A stretch of DNA of 32,512 nt, from the NCBI GenBank assembly GCA_024644725.1, contig JAHEHE010000027.1:1-32512 (forward strand), read 5' to 3'. The notes beneath the pieces are model-generated. The model saw nothing but the letters and a program-made list of their open reading frames with translations, searched no databases and was not told where the DNA came from. The translations under genes and the position numbers were made by a program. The stretch is from Flavobacteriaceae bacterium. GTDB taxonomy: Bacteria > Bacteroidota > Bacteroidia > Flavobacteriales > Flavobacteriaceae. Numbering within the stretch: the stretch's first letter is position 1; each line of letters starts with the position of its first letter. Below are positions 1 through 7,332 of this stretch, in pieces.

Positions 1-1
1 G

Positions 2-3000
2 GAGCATCCGAACAGCATTGTGTCTGCCTACAAGGACAATGTGGCCTTCGTCAAAGGCCCTCAAATAGAGCAGTTTGCACCGAAGTCGTTCGACAAACCG
101 GATTACTACCAAAAGAAAACTATTGAATCCGTGCTTTCGCTGAAGGCAGAAACACATAATTTTCCGACGACCGTTGAACCCTTCAATGGCGCGGCCACCG
201 GGTCGGGGGGTGAGATACGCGACCGTCTTGCCGGAGGAAAGGGATCGATCCCTCTGGCGGGCACAGCTGTCTACATGACGCCGTATTCCCGACTCGAAAA
301 GGAAAGACCCTGGGAAAATATGGAGGAGCGCAAATGGCTGTACCAGACCCCAATTGACATTCTGATCAAAGCTTCCAATGGCGCCTCCGATTTCGGAAAC
401 AAATTCGGACAACCTTTGATTTCCGGTTCCCTGCTGACCTTTGAGCATGAGGAGGGAGATCGAAAGCTGGGTTATGACAAGGTGATCATGCTGGCGGGTG
501 GCATCGGATTCGGCGTGAAAAGAGACAGCCTGAAAGAAAGACCAACCAAAGGTGACACCATTGTCGTCATGGGAGGTGACAATTACAGAATTGGAATGGG
601 AGGAGCGGCTGTGTCCTCAGCCGACACGGGTCAATTCAATAATGCGATCACGCTCAATGCGGTACAACGATCCAACCCGGAAATGCAGAAACGTGTTGCC
701 AATACGATTCGATCCATGGTCGAAGGAGATACAAACAAAATCGTTTCCATTCACGATCACGGAGCCGGAGGCCACCTGAATTGTTTGTCGGAACTGGTCG
801 AAGAAACCGGGGGACTCATTGACCTTGATGCCCTGCCTGTGGGAGATCAAACCCTTTCGGCGAAAGAAATCATCGGAAATGAATCCCAGGAGCGCATGGG
901 GTTGGTGATCCACCAAAAGGATCTCGACTATCTTCATCGACTCGCAGACCGCGAACGGTCCCCGATCTATGATGTCGGAAAAGTGACGGACGATTTCCGC
1001 TTTGCTTTCCGATCCTCCAAAACCGGAAAAGCTCCTATGGATTTCAGTTTGACCGACATGTTCGGCAGCTCTCCACATACCATCATGAACGACAGCTCCA
1101 TCCAAAGAGACTATGAAGCTGTTCAATTCGATGCTGCTGAGATTTACAACTACACCGAGAAGCTGCTTCAGCTCGAAGCCGTGGCTTGCAAAGACTGGCT
1201 CACAAATAAAGTCGACCGTTGTGTCGGAGGAAAGGTTGCGAAACAGCAGTGTGCCGGCCCGCTTCAACTGCCTTTGAACGATGTCGGGGTGATGGCCCTT
1301 GATTATTCAGGTCACAAAGGCCTGGCTACCTCCATTGGGCATGCGCCGGCCAGTGGTTTGATCGACGAAAAAGCGGGTTCGGTCAATTCCATAGCCGAAG
1401 CCCTCACAAACCTGGTTTGGTCACCTCTGACCGAAGGTCTCGCCTCGGTGTCTCTATCCGCCAATTGGATGTGGCCCTGCAGAAATCCCGGTGAGGATGC
1501 AAGACTTTATGCAGCTGTCGAGGCCGCCTCGGAATTTGCCATTGCATTGGGGATCAATATCCCAACAGGAAAGGACTCTCTTTCCATGAAACAGAAATAT
1601 GCCGATGATGAGGTCATCGCTCCCGGAACGGTCATCATCTCTGCTGCGGGAGAATGCAATGACATTCGAAAAGTTGTGGAACCGGTTTTCAGCCGCAAAG
1701 CCGGTAATGCCATTTTTTACATCGATTTTAGCTCGGATGCTTTTAAATTGGGAGGATCTAGCTTTGCCCAGGTACAGAACCGAGTTGGTAAAGAAACACC
1801 TACCGTGAAGGATGCCGATTACTTCAAGACCTGTTTCAATGCTGTTCAGGAAGCCATTGGTCAGGACCTGGTTTTAGCCGGACATGATATTTCCGCGGGA
1901 GGAATGCTGACCGCCCTGCTTGAAATGTGCTTTGCAGATAATAATCTGGGAGCCGAAATTGACCTGGCCCCGATTTCTGAAACGGATCCTGTAAAAATCC
2001 TTTTTGCAGAGAACAGTGGCGTGATTCTTCAAACGGATCAATCAGAAAAGCTCGAAGAGCTGTTCCGGGAAAGAGAAATTTCTTTTCATAAAATTGGAAG
2101 TGCCAATACGAGTTCCGCTCTGACCTTTAAAAATCCGGACCTTCGATTTGACATTGCAAAATACAGGGATTTTTGGTTCCGAACCTCTTATCTGCTCGAC
2201 TCCATGCAAACGGCCAACAGCCTGGCGAAGGACCGATTCGACAATTACAAAGTACAGCCTCTGACTTTCACTCTGCCATCCCAATTCGATGGCAAAATCG
2301 CTGCGAACCTTGAAAAGCCAGGACAACGTCCGAAGGCTGCGGTAATACGCGAAAAAGGATCAAACAGTGAGCGTGAAATGGCCAATGCCATGTATCTTGC
2401 TGGGTTTGACGTAAAAGACGTCCATATGACCGACCTGATCAGCGGTCGTGAAACCCTCGAGGATATTCAGTTTATTGGAGCCGTGGGCGGGTTTTCCAAC
2501 TCGGATGTTTTGGGTTCGGCCAAAGGTTGGGCAGGAGCCTTCATGTACAATGAAAAAGCCAAAAAGGCCCTGGAGAAATTCTTTGCCCGCGAAGACACCT
2601 TGTCGGTTGGAATATGCAACGGCTGCCAGCTTTTTGTTGAGCTGGAGATGATCAACCCGGATCACGAAGTCAAACCCAAAATGCTTCACAACGATTCGAT
2701 GAAGCACGAAAGCGGCTTCACTTCTGTTGCCATTCAGGAGAACAATTCCGTCATGCTTTCAAGTCTTGCGGGCTCTACCCTAGGTGTTTGGATTTCTCAT
2801 GGAGAAGGTAAATTCAGCTTCCCTTATGAGGAGAGTCGCTATAATATCGTTGCCAAATACGGATATGGCGAATATCCAGCCAACCCAAATGGGTCCGATT
2901 TCAATACAGCCATGATGGCCAGTGATGACGGCAGGCACCTGGTGATGATGCCGCACATTGAGCGGTCTATATTTCAATGGAACTGGGCCAACTATCCAGA

Positions 3001-3079
3001 AGACAGGAATGACGATGTGAGCCCCTGGCTGGAAGCCTTTGTCAATGCCAGGAAATGGATTGAAAACTTAAAAAGATAG
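2..3079 (+). CDS. purL: Phosphoribosylformylglycinamidine synthase, large single-chain type (5' end outside window)
   Basis: PurL makes FGAM from FGAR, glutamine and ATP in de novo purine synthesis. The reading frame is open to the left edge (codons begin at base 2, reading EHPNSIVSAY), so the roughly 200 N-terminal residues are missing; the GTG at 20 is an internal codon, not a start. Visible are the synthetase core with the conserved LKAETHNFPTTVEPF segment and GAATGSGGEIRDR, a second AIRS-like half (GIGHAPASGLID and following), and a C-terminal class-I glutaminase domain. The glutaminase nucleophile is the Cys of GICNGCQ (codon 2615-2617), and PHIERS near the end supplies the catalytic His. 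This is the fused form known from proteobacteria and Bacteroidota, not the separate PurL/PurQ/PurS form. The stop lies 6 bp from the stop of the convergent minus-strand gene, with no obvious terminator hairpin between them. Identification is secure. Confidence 0.97.
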   Translation, partial: EHPNSIVSAYKDNVAFVKGPQIEQFAPKSFDKPDYYQKKTIESVLSLKAETHNFPTTVEPFNGAATGSGGEIRDRLAGGKGSIPLAGTAVYMTPYSRLEKERPWENMEERKWLYQTPIDILIKASNGASDFGNKFGQPLISGSLLTFEHEEGDRKLGYDKVIMLAGGIGFGVKRDSLKERPTKGDTIVVMGGDNYRIGMGGAAVSSADTGQFNNAITLNAVQRSNPEMQKRVANTIRSMVEGDTNKIVSIHDHGAGGHLNCLSELVEETGGLIDLDALPVGDQTLSAKEIIGNESQERMGLVIHQKDLDYLHRLADRERSPIYDVGKVTDDFRFAFRSSKTGKAPMDFSLTDMFGSSPHTIMNDSSIQRDYEAVQFDAAEIYNYTEKLLQLEAVACKDWLTNKVDRCVGGKVAKQQCAGPLQLPLNDVGVMALDYSGHKGLATSIGHAPASGLIDEKAGSVNSIAEALTNLVWSPLTEGLASVSLSANWMWPCRNPGEDARLYAAVEAASEFAIALGINIPTGKDSLSMKQKYADDEVIAPGTVIISAAGECNDIRKVVEPVFSRKAGNAIFYIDFSSDAFKLGGSSFAQVQNRVGKETPTVKDADYFKTCFNAVQEAIGQDLVLAGHDISAGGMLTALLEMCFADNNLGAEIDLAPISETDPVKILFAENSGVILQTDQSEKLEELFREREISFHKIGSANTSSALTFKNPDLRFDIAKYRDFWFRTSYLLDSMQTANSLAKDRFDNYKVQPLTFTLPSQFDGKIAANLEKPGQRPKAAVIREKGSNSEREMANAMYLAGFDVKDVHMTDLISGRETLEDIQFIGAVGGFSNSDVLGSAKGWAGAFMYNEKAKKALEKFFAREDTLSVGICNGCQLFVELEMINPDHEVKPKMLHNDSMKHESGFTSVAIQENNSVMLSSLAGSTLGVWISHGEGKFSFPYEESRYNIVAKYGYGEYPANPNGSDFNTAMMASDDGRHLVMMPHIERSIFQWNWANYPEDRNDDVSPWLEAFVNARKWIENLKR

Positions 3080-3085
3080 AGATTC

Positions 3086-4390
3086 TCAGGTCTTTTGCTT
3101 CTTTTTCTTGGCAGCCGGAAACAATACATTGTTCAAGATGAGCCTGTAACCGGGTGATGTGGGATGAAGGTCCAGTTCAGTTTTCAGGTCCCCTACCCTG
3201 TGTTGATAATCTTCGGGGTCATGGCCTCCAAAGAAAGTGAAGAGACCCTGCCCTTTGACCCCATGAATATAGCGAGCCTCCCCGTTGATCTTGTTCTCAC
3301 CCAGAATCATGACAGTCGGTTTGACGGTCCCAGCCTCAAAGGCCGTGGTCTGCCCCATGAAACCCTTGACCAGAAGCGTATGGTTCTGACACAGCATACT
3401 CGGCACAACATCCCATTTGGCGGAAAATTCTTTCAGTTCAAAGTAATCTTCCGTGCGAAGTACCTGCCGCTTTCTCGTCGTGTCAATATTGGAGAATTCA
3501 TAAATGGTCGGATTGCGCTCGAGCACAAAATCGGTAAATGCGAAGGTCTGGGAATAATCGAGTTTGTTCTGATAACCGCTGTCTGAAGGATCACCGTCAA
3601 ACATGGTTTCACAGATGTCAAGGCCCTGAGCCGCAAGCGCAATGTCAAAACTGTCTGTGGCTGAGCACATGGCAAACATGAATCCCCCGCCCAGGACAAA
3701 ATTTCTAATCTTCAGTGCCACGTCAAGCTTCTGCTCAGAGACCTTGGCGTATCCCATCTCCGCTGCCTGCTTTTCAGCATTCATCTTGTTCTCAATGTAC
3801 CAGGGTGCCGTTCTGAAAGCCCCGTAGAACTTTCCATACTGCCCGGTGAAATCTTCGTGATGGAGGTGCAACCATTCATAAAGGAGTAGCTTTTCATCCA
3901 ATACCTCCTGATCATACACCACATCATAGGGAATTTCAGCGTACTGCAAAACCATCGTCACCGCATCGTCCCAGGGCTGTTTGTCCTTTGGAGAATAGAC
4001 GGCAATTTTCGGAGCTTTTTCGAGGATCACGGATTCCATGTTTTGGGAAGGACTTCCGATAAAGGCCAGAATATCAAGGGCCTCAGAATCGGAAATCAAC
4101 TCATAGCTCACGCCCCGGATCACACATTCATTTCGAAAGTCCTCATTGTCCTCGAGCAAAAAGGATCCGCCGCGATAGTTCAGGAGCCATTGCACTTTCT
4201 TTCCCTTTAAGAGGGAATAAAAAGTGATCCCGTAGGCCTTCAGGTGATTCTTTTGGGAAGTGTCATCCATCGGGATGAGCAAATAGGAAGCAAATCCTTG
4301 AAAACAGAAGAAAAGAATAAAAACACACATCACCCAGGGCCCTCGAATCGATCCGAAAATCTGAATTCGCATGGAACGTAAGCTTTGCAT
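3086..4390 (-). CDS. Secreted flavobacterial protein, 'asparagine synthetase B'-labelled family, function uncertain
   Basis: A 434-residue protein with an N-terminal signal sequence: a hydrophobic stretch around residues 18-33 and likely cleavage after QGFA at 34. It resembles, from memory, a Bacteroidota family that databases often label 'asparagine synthetase B', but no glutaminase-plus-ATP-pyrophosphatase layout of a true AsnB is visible and an exported AsnB would make little sense. Features include HLHHEDFTGQYGKF, a GGGFMFAMCSA segment resembling the nucleophile elbow (G-x-C-x-A) of class-I glutamine-amidotransferase-like folds, and a late GGHDPEDYQH segment rich in His/Asp. The fold and a hydrolytic role are inference. 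The start at 4390 follows the dnaB stop by 11 bp, so the two genes probably share a transcript. Met7 (4372) is an alternative start that would also leave a signal peptide. The C-terminus ends in a lysine-rich tail. Confidence 0.8.
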   Translation of the reverse strand: MQSLRSMRIQIFGSIRGPWVMCVFILFFCFQGFASYLLIPMDDTSQKNHLKAYGITFYSLLKGKKVQWLLNYRGGSFLLEDNEDFRNECVIRGVSYELISDSEALDILAFIGSPSQNMESVILEKAPKIAVYSPKDKQPWDDAVTMVLQYAEIPYDVVYDQEVLDEKLLLYEWLHLHHEDFTGQYGKFYGAFRTAPWYIENKMNAEKQAAEMGYAKVSEQKLDVALKIRNFVLGGGFMFAMCSATDSFDIALAAQGLDICETMFDGDPSDSGYQNKLDYSQTFAFTDFVLERNPTIYEFSNIDTTRKRQVLRTEDYFELKEFSAKWDVVPSMLCQNHTLLVKGFMGQTTAFEAGTVKPTVMILGENKINGEARYIHGVKGQGLFTFFGGHDPEDYQHRVGDLKTELDLHPTSPGYRLILNNVLFPAAKKKKQKT

Positions 4391-4401
4391 GTGTGTTGAG
4401 A

Positions 4402-5919
4402 TTAAAATGGTACGTCGTCATTGTCCATTTGACCGAATGCCTCATTGGCACTGTTGAAATTGCTCGGAGATATGGAGTCATTGTTCATTGAGGACTGGAA
4501 CTCCGTCTCAAAGCCCTCTTCTAAATTTGCAAATTTGGCCAGTCTTCCAATAAACTTCATCCGTATGTTGTCCAAACCACCATTTCGGTGCTTAGCCACG
4601 ATGAACTCGGCCTGACCTTCACAAGGGGTTCGCTCCTCGTCATCCCACTCGGTAAGACCGTAATACTCGGGCCTGTAAATAAATGAGACGATGTCGGCAT
4701 CCTGTTCAATCGCACCCGACTCACGCAGATCCGACAGGAGCGGGCGTTTGCTTCCTCCCCGGGTTTCCACGGCTCGTGACAATTGGGACAGGGCGATCAC
4801 AGGAACGTTGAGTTCCTTGGCCAGTGCCTTGAGGTTTCGCGAAATTGTTGATATTTCCTGCTCCCTGTTCCCTGTGCTTTTCATCGTTGAACCCGCCGTC
4901 ATCAGTTGCAGGTAGTCAATGATCACCGCCTTCACATCGTGCTGAGACACAAGGCGTCGCGCTTTGGCCCGAAGGTCAAACACTGACAACGAAGGAGTGT
5001 CGTCAATAAATATGGGGGCCTCAGAAAGCTTTTTAACCTTGACATTAAGGGCTTCCCATTCGTAGGTCTCAAGATTACCTTTTCTTAGTTTTTCAGATGA
5101 TATTCCGGTTTCACTTGAGATCATACGCGTGATGAGCTGAACGGATGACATTTCAAGCGAGAATATCGCTACCGGTTGATTGAAGTCAATAGCCATGTTC
5201 TTGGCCATCGACATCACAAAAGCGGTCTTACCCATACCGGGCCTTGCTGCAAGAATAACTAGATCTGAAGGCTGCCAACCTGAAGTCAGCTGATCGAGCT
5301 TGTCGAAACCCGTAGGAATTCCACTCATGCCCTCTTTGTTGGAAATGTCCTCAATTTTCTTCAAAGCCTGGGTCACAAGATTGTGAGCCGCTTCTGAACT
5401 CTTCTTCAAGTTCCCCTGGGTAATGTCGAAAAGCTTGGATTCGGCATCATCCAAAAGATCAAAAACATCAACGGTCTCATCGTATGAATTCGTGATGATC
5501 TCGCTCGAGATGCTGATTAGCTTTCTCTGAATGTATTTTTGAAGAATGATTCGCGCATGAAACTCAATATGTGCCGCCGAGGATACCTTTTGACTCAGGT
5601 TGATCAGGTAAAAATCGCCTCCAACGGCCTCGAGCTTTTCGTCCTTTTTTAATTGATTGGATACCGTGAGCAGATCGATGGGTTCCGAATTTTCAAAGAG
5701 GGTGAAAATAGCATTGTAAATAAACTGATGAGCCGGCTTGTAAAAGGCCTCGTGATGAAGGATGTCAATGACGTCATCCACTCCCTTTTTATCGATCATC
5801 ATGGCTCCAAGCACTGCTTCCTCGAGGTCGGTAGCCTGCGGAGGAACCTTGCCCTGCTCGAGGTTGATGATCGTACCTTTTCCTTTTTTCTGCACCGAAA
5901 TTTGTCTTGCGGAATCCAT
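4402..5919 (-). CDS. dnaB: Replicative DNA helicase DnaB
   Basis: The 505-residue hexameric helicase that unwinds DNA at the replication fork. The N-terminal DnaB domain (about residues 25-130) is followed by a linker and the RecA-like motor, with Walker A RPGMGKT at 226-232, a Walker B-type VIIDYLQLM segment and ALSQLSRAVE. The open frame extends upstream to 6012, but the first 31 codons (rich in N, C, I) do not look like DnaB and lie across the promoter, so the ATG at 5919 (MDSARQ) is chosen. No intein is present. An oddity is the C-terminus MDNDDVPF, strikingly like the protein-binding tail of bacterial single-strand binding protein (MDFDDDIPF in E. coli). The next gene on the strand follows after 11 bp. 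A promoter box ends four bases before the start codon. Confidence 0.97.
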   Translation of the reverse strand: MDSARQISVQKKGKGTIINLEQGKVPPQATDLEEAVLGAMMIDKKGVDDVIDILHHEAFYKPAHQFIYNAIFTLFENSEPIDLLTVSNQLKKDEKLEAVGGDFYLINLSQKVSSAAHIEFHARIILQKYIQRKLISISSEIITNSYDETVDVFDLLDDAESKLFDITQGNLKKSSEAAHNLVTQALKKIEDISNKEGMSGIPTGFDKLDQLTSGWQPSDLVILAARPGMGKTAFVMSMAKNMAIDFNQPVAIFSLEMSSVQLITRMISSETGISSEKLRKGNLETYEWEALNVKVKKLSEAPIFIDDTPSLSVFDLRAKARRLVSQHDVKAVIIDYLQLMTAGSTMKSTGNREQEISTISRNLKALAKELNVPVIALSQLSRAVETRGGSKRPLLSDLRESGAIEQDADIVSFIYRPEYYGLTEWDDEERTPCEGQAEFIVAKHRNGGLDNIRMKFIGRLAKFANLEEGFETEFQSSMNNDSISPSNFNSANEAFGQMDNDDVPF

Positions 5920-5923
5920 GTGG

Positions 5924-5954
5924 CAAATGTATATGTTTATGCAGCAATCCCAAT
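5924..5954 (-). promoter_or_regulatory. dnaB promoter, Bacteroidota type
   Basis: On the minus strand there is ATTG (5951-5954), then exactly 19 bases, then TACATTTG (5924-5931), a perfect TAnnTTTG -7 box. Only four bases (CCAC) separate the box from the dnaB ATG, so the transcript probably begins at or beside the start codon. Confidence 0.75.
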
Positions 5955-5973
5955 TTTTTTGGTCAACATTAAA

Positions 5974-6012
5974 GTTAACAATATTTGTTAACAAAGCGTC
6001 AAATGTTAACAA
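5974..6012. promoter_or_regulatory. Palindromic operator-like site upstream of dnaB
   Basis: A perfect inverted repeat GTTAACAA-TAT-TTGTTAAC occupies 5974-5992, and a further TGTTAACAA half-site lies at 6004-6012. The palindrome sits about 55-75 bases upstream of the dnaB start, behind its promoter. The rest of the 289-bp dnaB/DUF3810 gap is AT-rich with no other gene. A binding site for an unidentified regulator is inferred, not shown. Confidence 0.45.
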
Positions 6013-6208
6013 CCTCGCGGTCGAATTCTCCTATTTCGCAACCTTGTCAAACAACAAGCTTCGAAACGCGATTGGAAAAGTGCCAACCTAAAAATTTAGT
6101 TTGCAAATTATTAGCAATTTTGAAGACCTCGTGCCCGGGGGACACAAACCAAAAACACATTGTCAATGTTGTTAATAATTTGTTCTTTTGTTCCGTCTTC
6201 CGAATGCA

Positions 6209-7288
6209 ATGTATAAAGAAAAACGAAATATTCTATTTACCCTCTTCCTTTTTTTACAGATCGGTCTGGTTCATTGGGCATCCAAACATTCACAGTGGAT
6301 TGAAACCTATTACAGTCTCGGCATTTACCCCCATGTCTCTCGTTTCATGAGGCGTCTCTTCGGGTGGCTCCAGGTGTCTGTGGGCGACCTGGTCTACCTT
6401 GTGCTTGTACTCCTGTTTATCAGATTGATCTATAGGGTCATAAAAAAACCTCAGACCTGGAGATCACAACTTTTCAGTATGGGCGCAGGTATATCGCTGC
6501 TCTATTTTGCTTTTTATTCCCTTTGGGGACTCAATTATTCTCGAATATCTGTGGCGGAAAATCTCGGACTCGTCAATGAGTCTTATGAAATTGAAAAAAT
6601 TGAGATTCTAACAGAAAGAATTCTGAAAAGAACCCAAACGCTTCACGGATATCTGTCATCCCATGACACCCTTCCCGTATCCTCTCCCTATACGAAGAGA
6701 GAGATTCTCGGAATGACAACGTCAGGATATGCAAGTTTGTCTGAGTATTTGCCACAATATGCCTACGATAACCCTTCAATCAAAAATTCTATATTCAGCC
6801 TTCCTCTGACCTACATGGGATTTGCCGGATATTTGAACCCACTCACCGGGGAGGCCCAGGTTGACGCCTTGATTCCCGAAGTGAGCTATGCGCTAACCGC
6901 CTCGCATGAAGTCGCCCATCAATTGGGCGTGGCCTATGAAAACGAGGCGAATTTTCTCGGATTCCTGGCAGCGGCTTTGCATGAGGACCCCTATTTCAAC
7001 TATGCTGCCATGTTGTTCGCGCTTCGATATGCCCTGTCGGACATCCGTCGCTATGACCAGGAGCTCTTCGAAAACTATCTGGAAAAAGTGCCGGAAGGTG
7101 TGCTCGAAAACCTCAGGGAATCGGACCGTTTTTGGAGACGTTATCAGAATCCACTGGAGCCTTTATTCAAAGAGTTCTATGACAATTACCTTAAATACAA
7201 TCAACAAGAGGACGGTTTGGAGACCTATAATCAAATCATGGGTCTTCTAATTTCGGCCGACCAGGTCCACGCATTTGATATTTATTAA
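6209..7288 (+). CDS. DUF3810 family membrane protein with HExxH motif
   Basis: A 359-residue protein of the DUF3810 family found across Bacteroidota. The ATG at 6209 (MYKEKRN) is preferred over the TTG at 6188 because it puts short basic residues directly before the first hydrophobic segment. Three hydrophobic segments are visible in the first 120 residues (about 7-22, 60-75 and 90-112), followed by a soluble region. HEVAHQ (His233, Glu234, His237) in SHEVAHQLG fits the zinc-metallopeptidase HExxH signature, with NEANFLGFLAA downstream supplying a possible third ligand. That suggests a membrane-anchored peptidase; the substrate is unknown. The gene is divergent from dnaB and is followed after 44 bp by the amidohydrolase gene, which may have its own promoter. 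Confidence 0.85.
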   Translation: MYKEKRNILFTLFLFLQIGLVHWASKHSQWIETYYSLGIYPHVSRFMRRLFGWLQVSVGDLVYLVLVLLFIRLIYRVIKKPQTWRSQLFSMGAGISLLYFAFYSLWGLNYSRISVAENLGLVNESYEIEKIEILTERILKRTQTLHGYLSSHDTLPVSSPYTKREILGMTTSGYASLSEYLPQYAYDNPSIKNSIFSLPLTYMGFAGYLNPLTGEAQVDALIPEVSYALTASHEVAHQLGVAYENEANFLGFLAAALHEDPYFNYAAMLFALRYALSDIRRYDQELFENYLEKVPEGVLENLRESDRFWRRYQNPLEPLFKEFYDNYLKYNQQEDGLETYNQIMGLLISADQVHAFDIY

Positions 7289-7296
7289 TACTTTTG
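7289..7296 (+). promoter_or_regulatory. Possible -7 box for the amidohydrolase gene
   Basis: TACTTTTG matches TAnnTTTG immediately after the DUF3810 stop codon and 36 bases before the amidohydrolase ATG. No TTG was found at the expected upstream spacing, so this is tentative. Confidence 0.35.
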
Positions 7297-7332
7297 GAGC
7301 AATTCCAATTTTCAACTCTACTTATACGTTTT

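Noticed and set aside
617-1267. Minus-strand open frame of 216 codons inside purL
   Set aside because: It is fully antisense to a conserved PurL segment, shows no recognisable family and has no promoter; a mirror frame.
5920-6012. Extension of dnaB to an upstream start at 6012
   Set aside because: The added 31 residues do not resemble DnaB and would require translating the promoter and palindrome.
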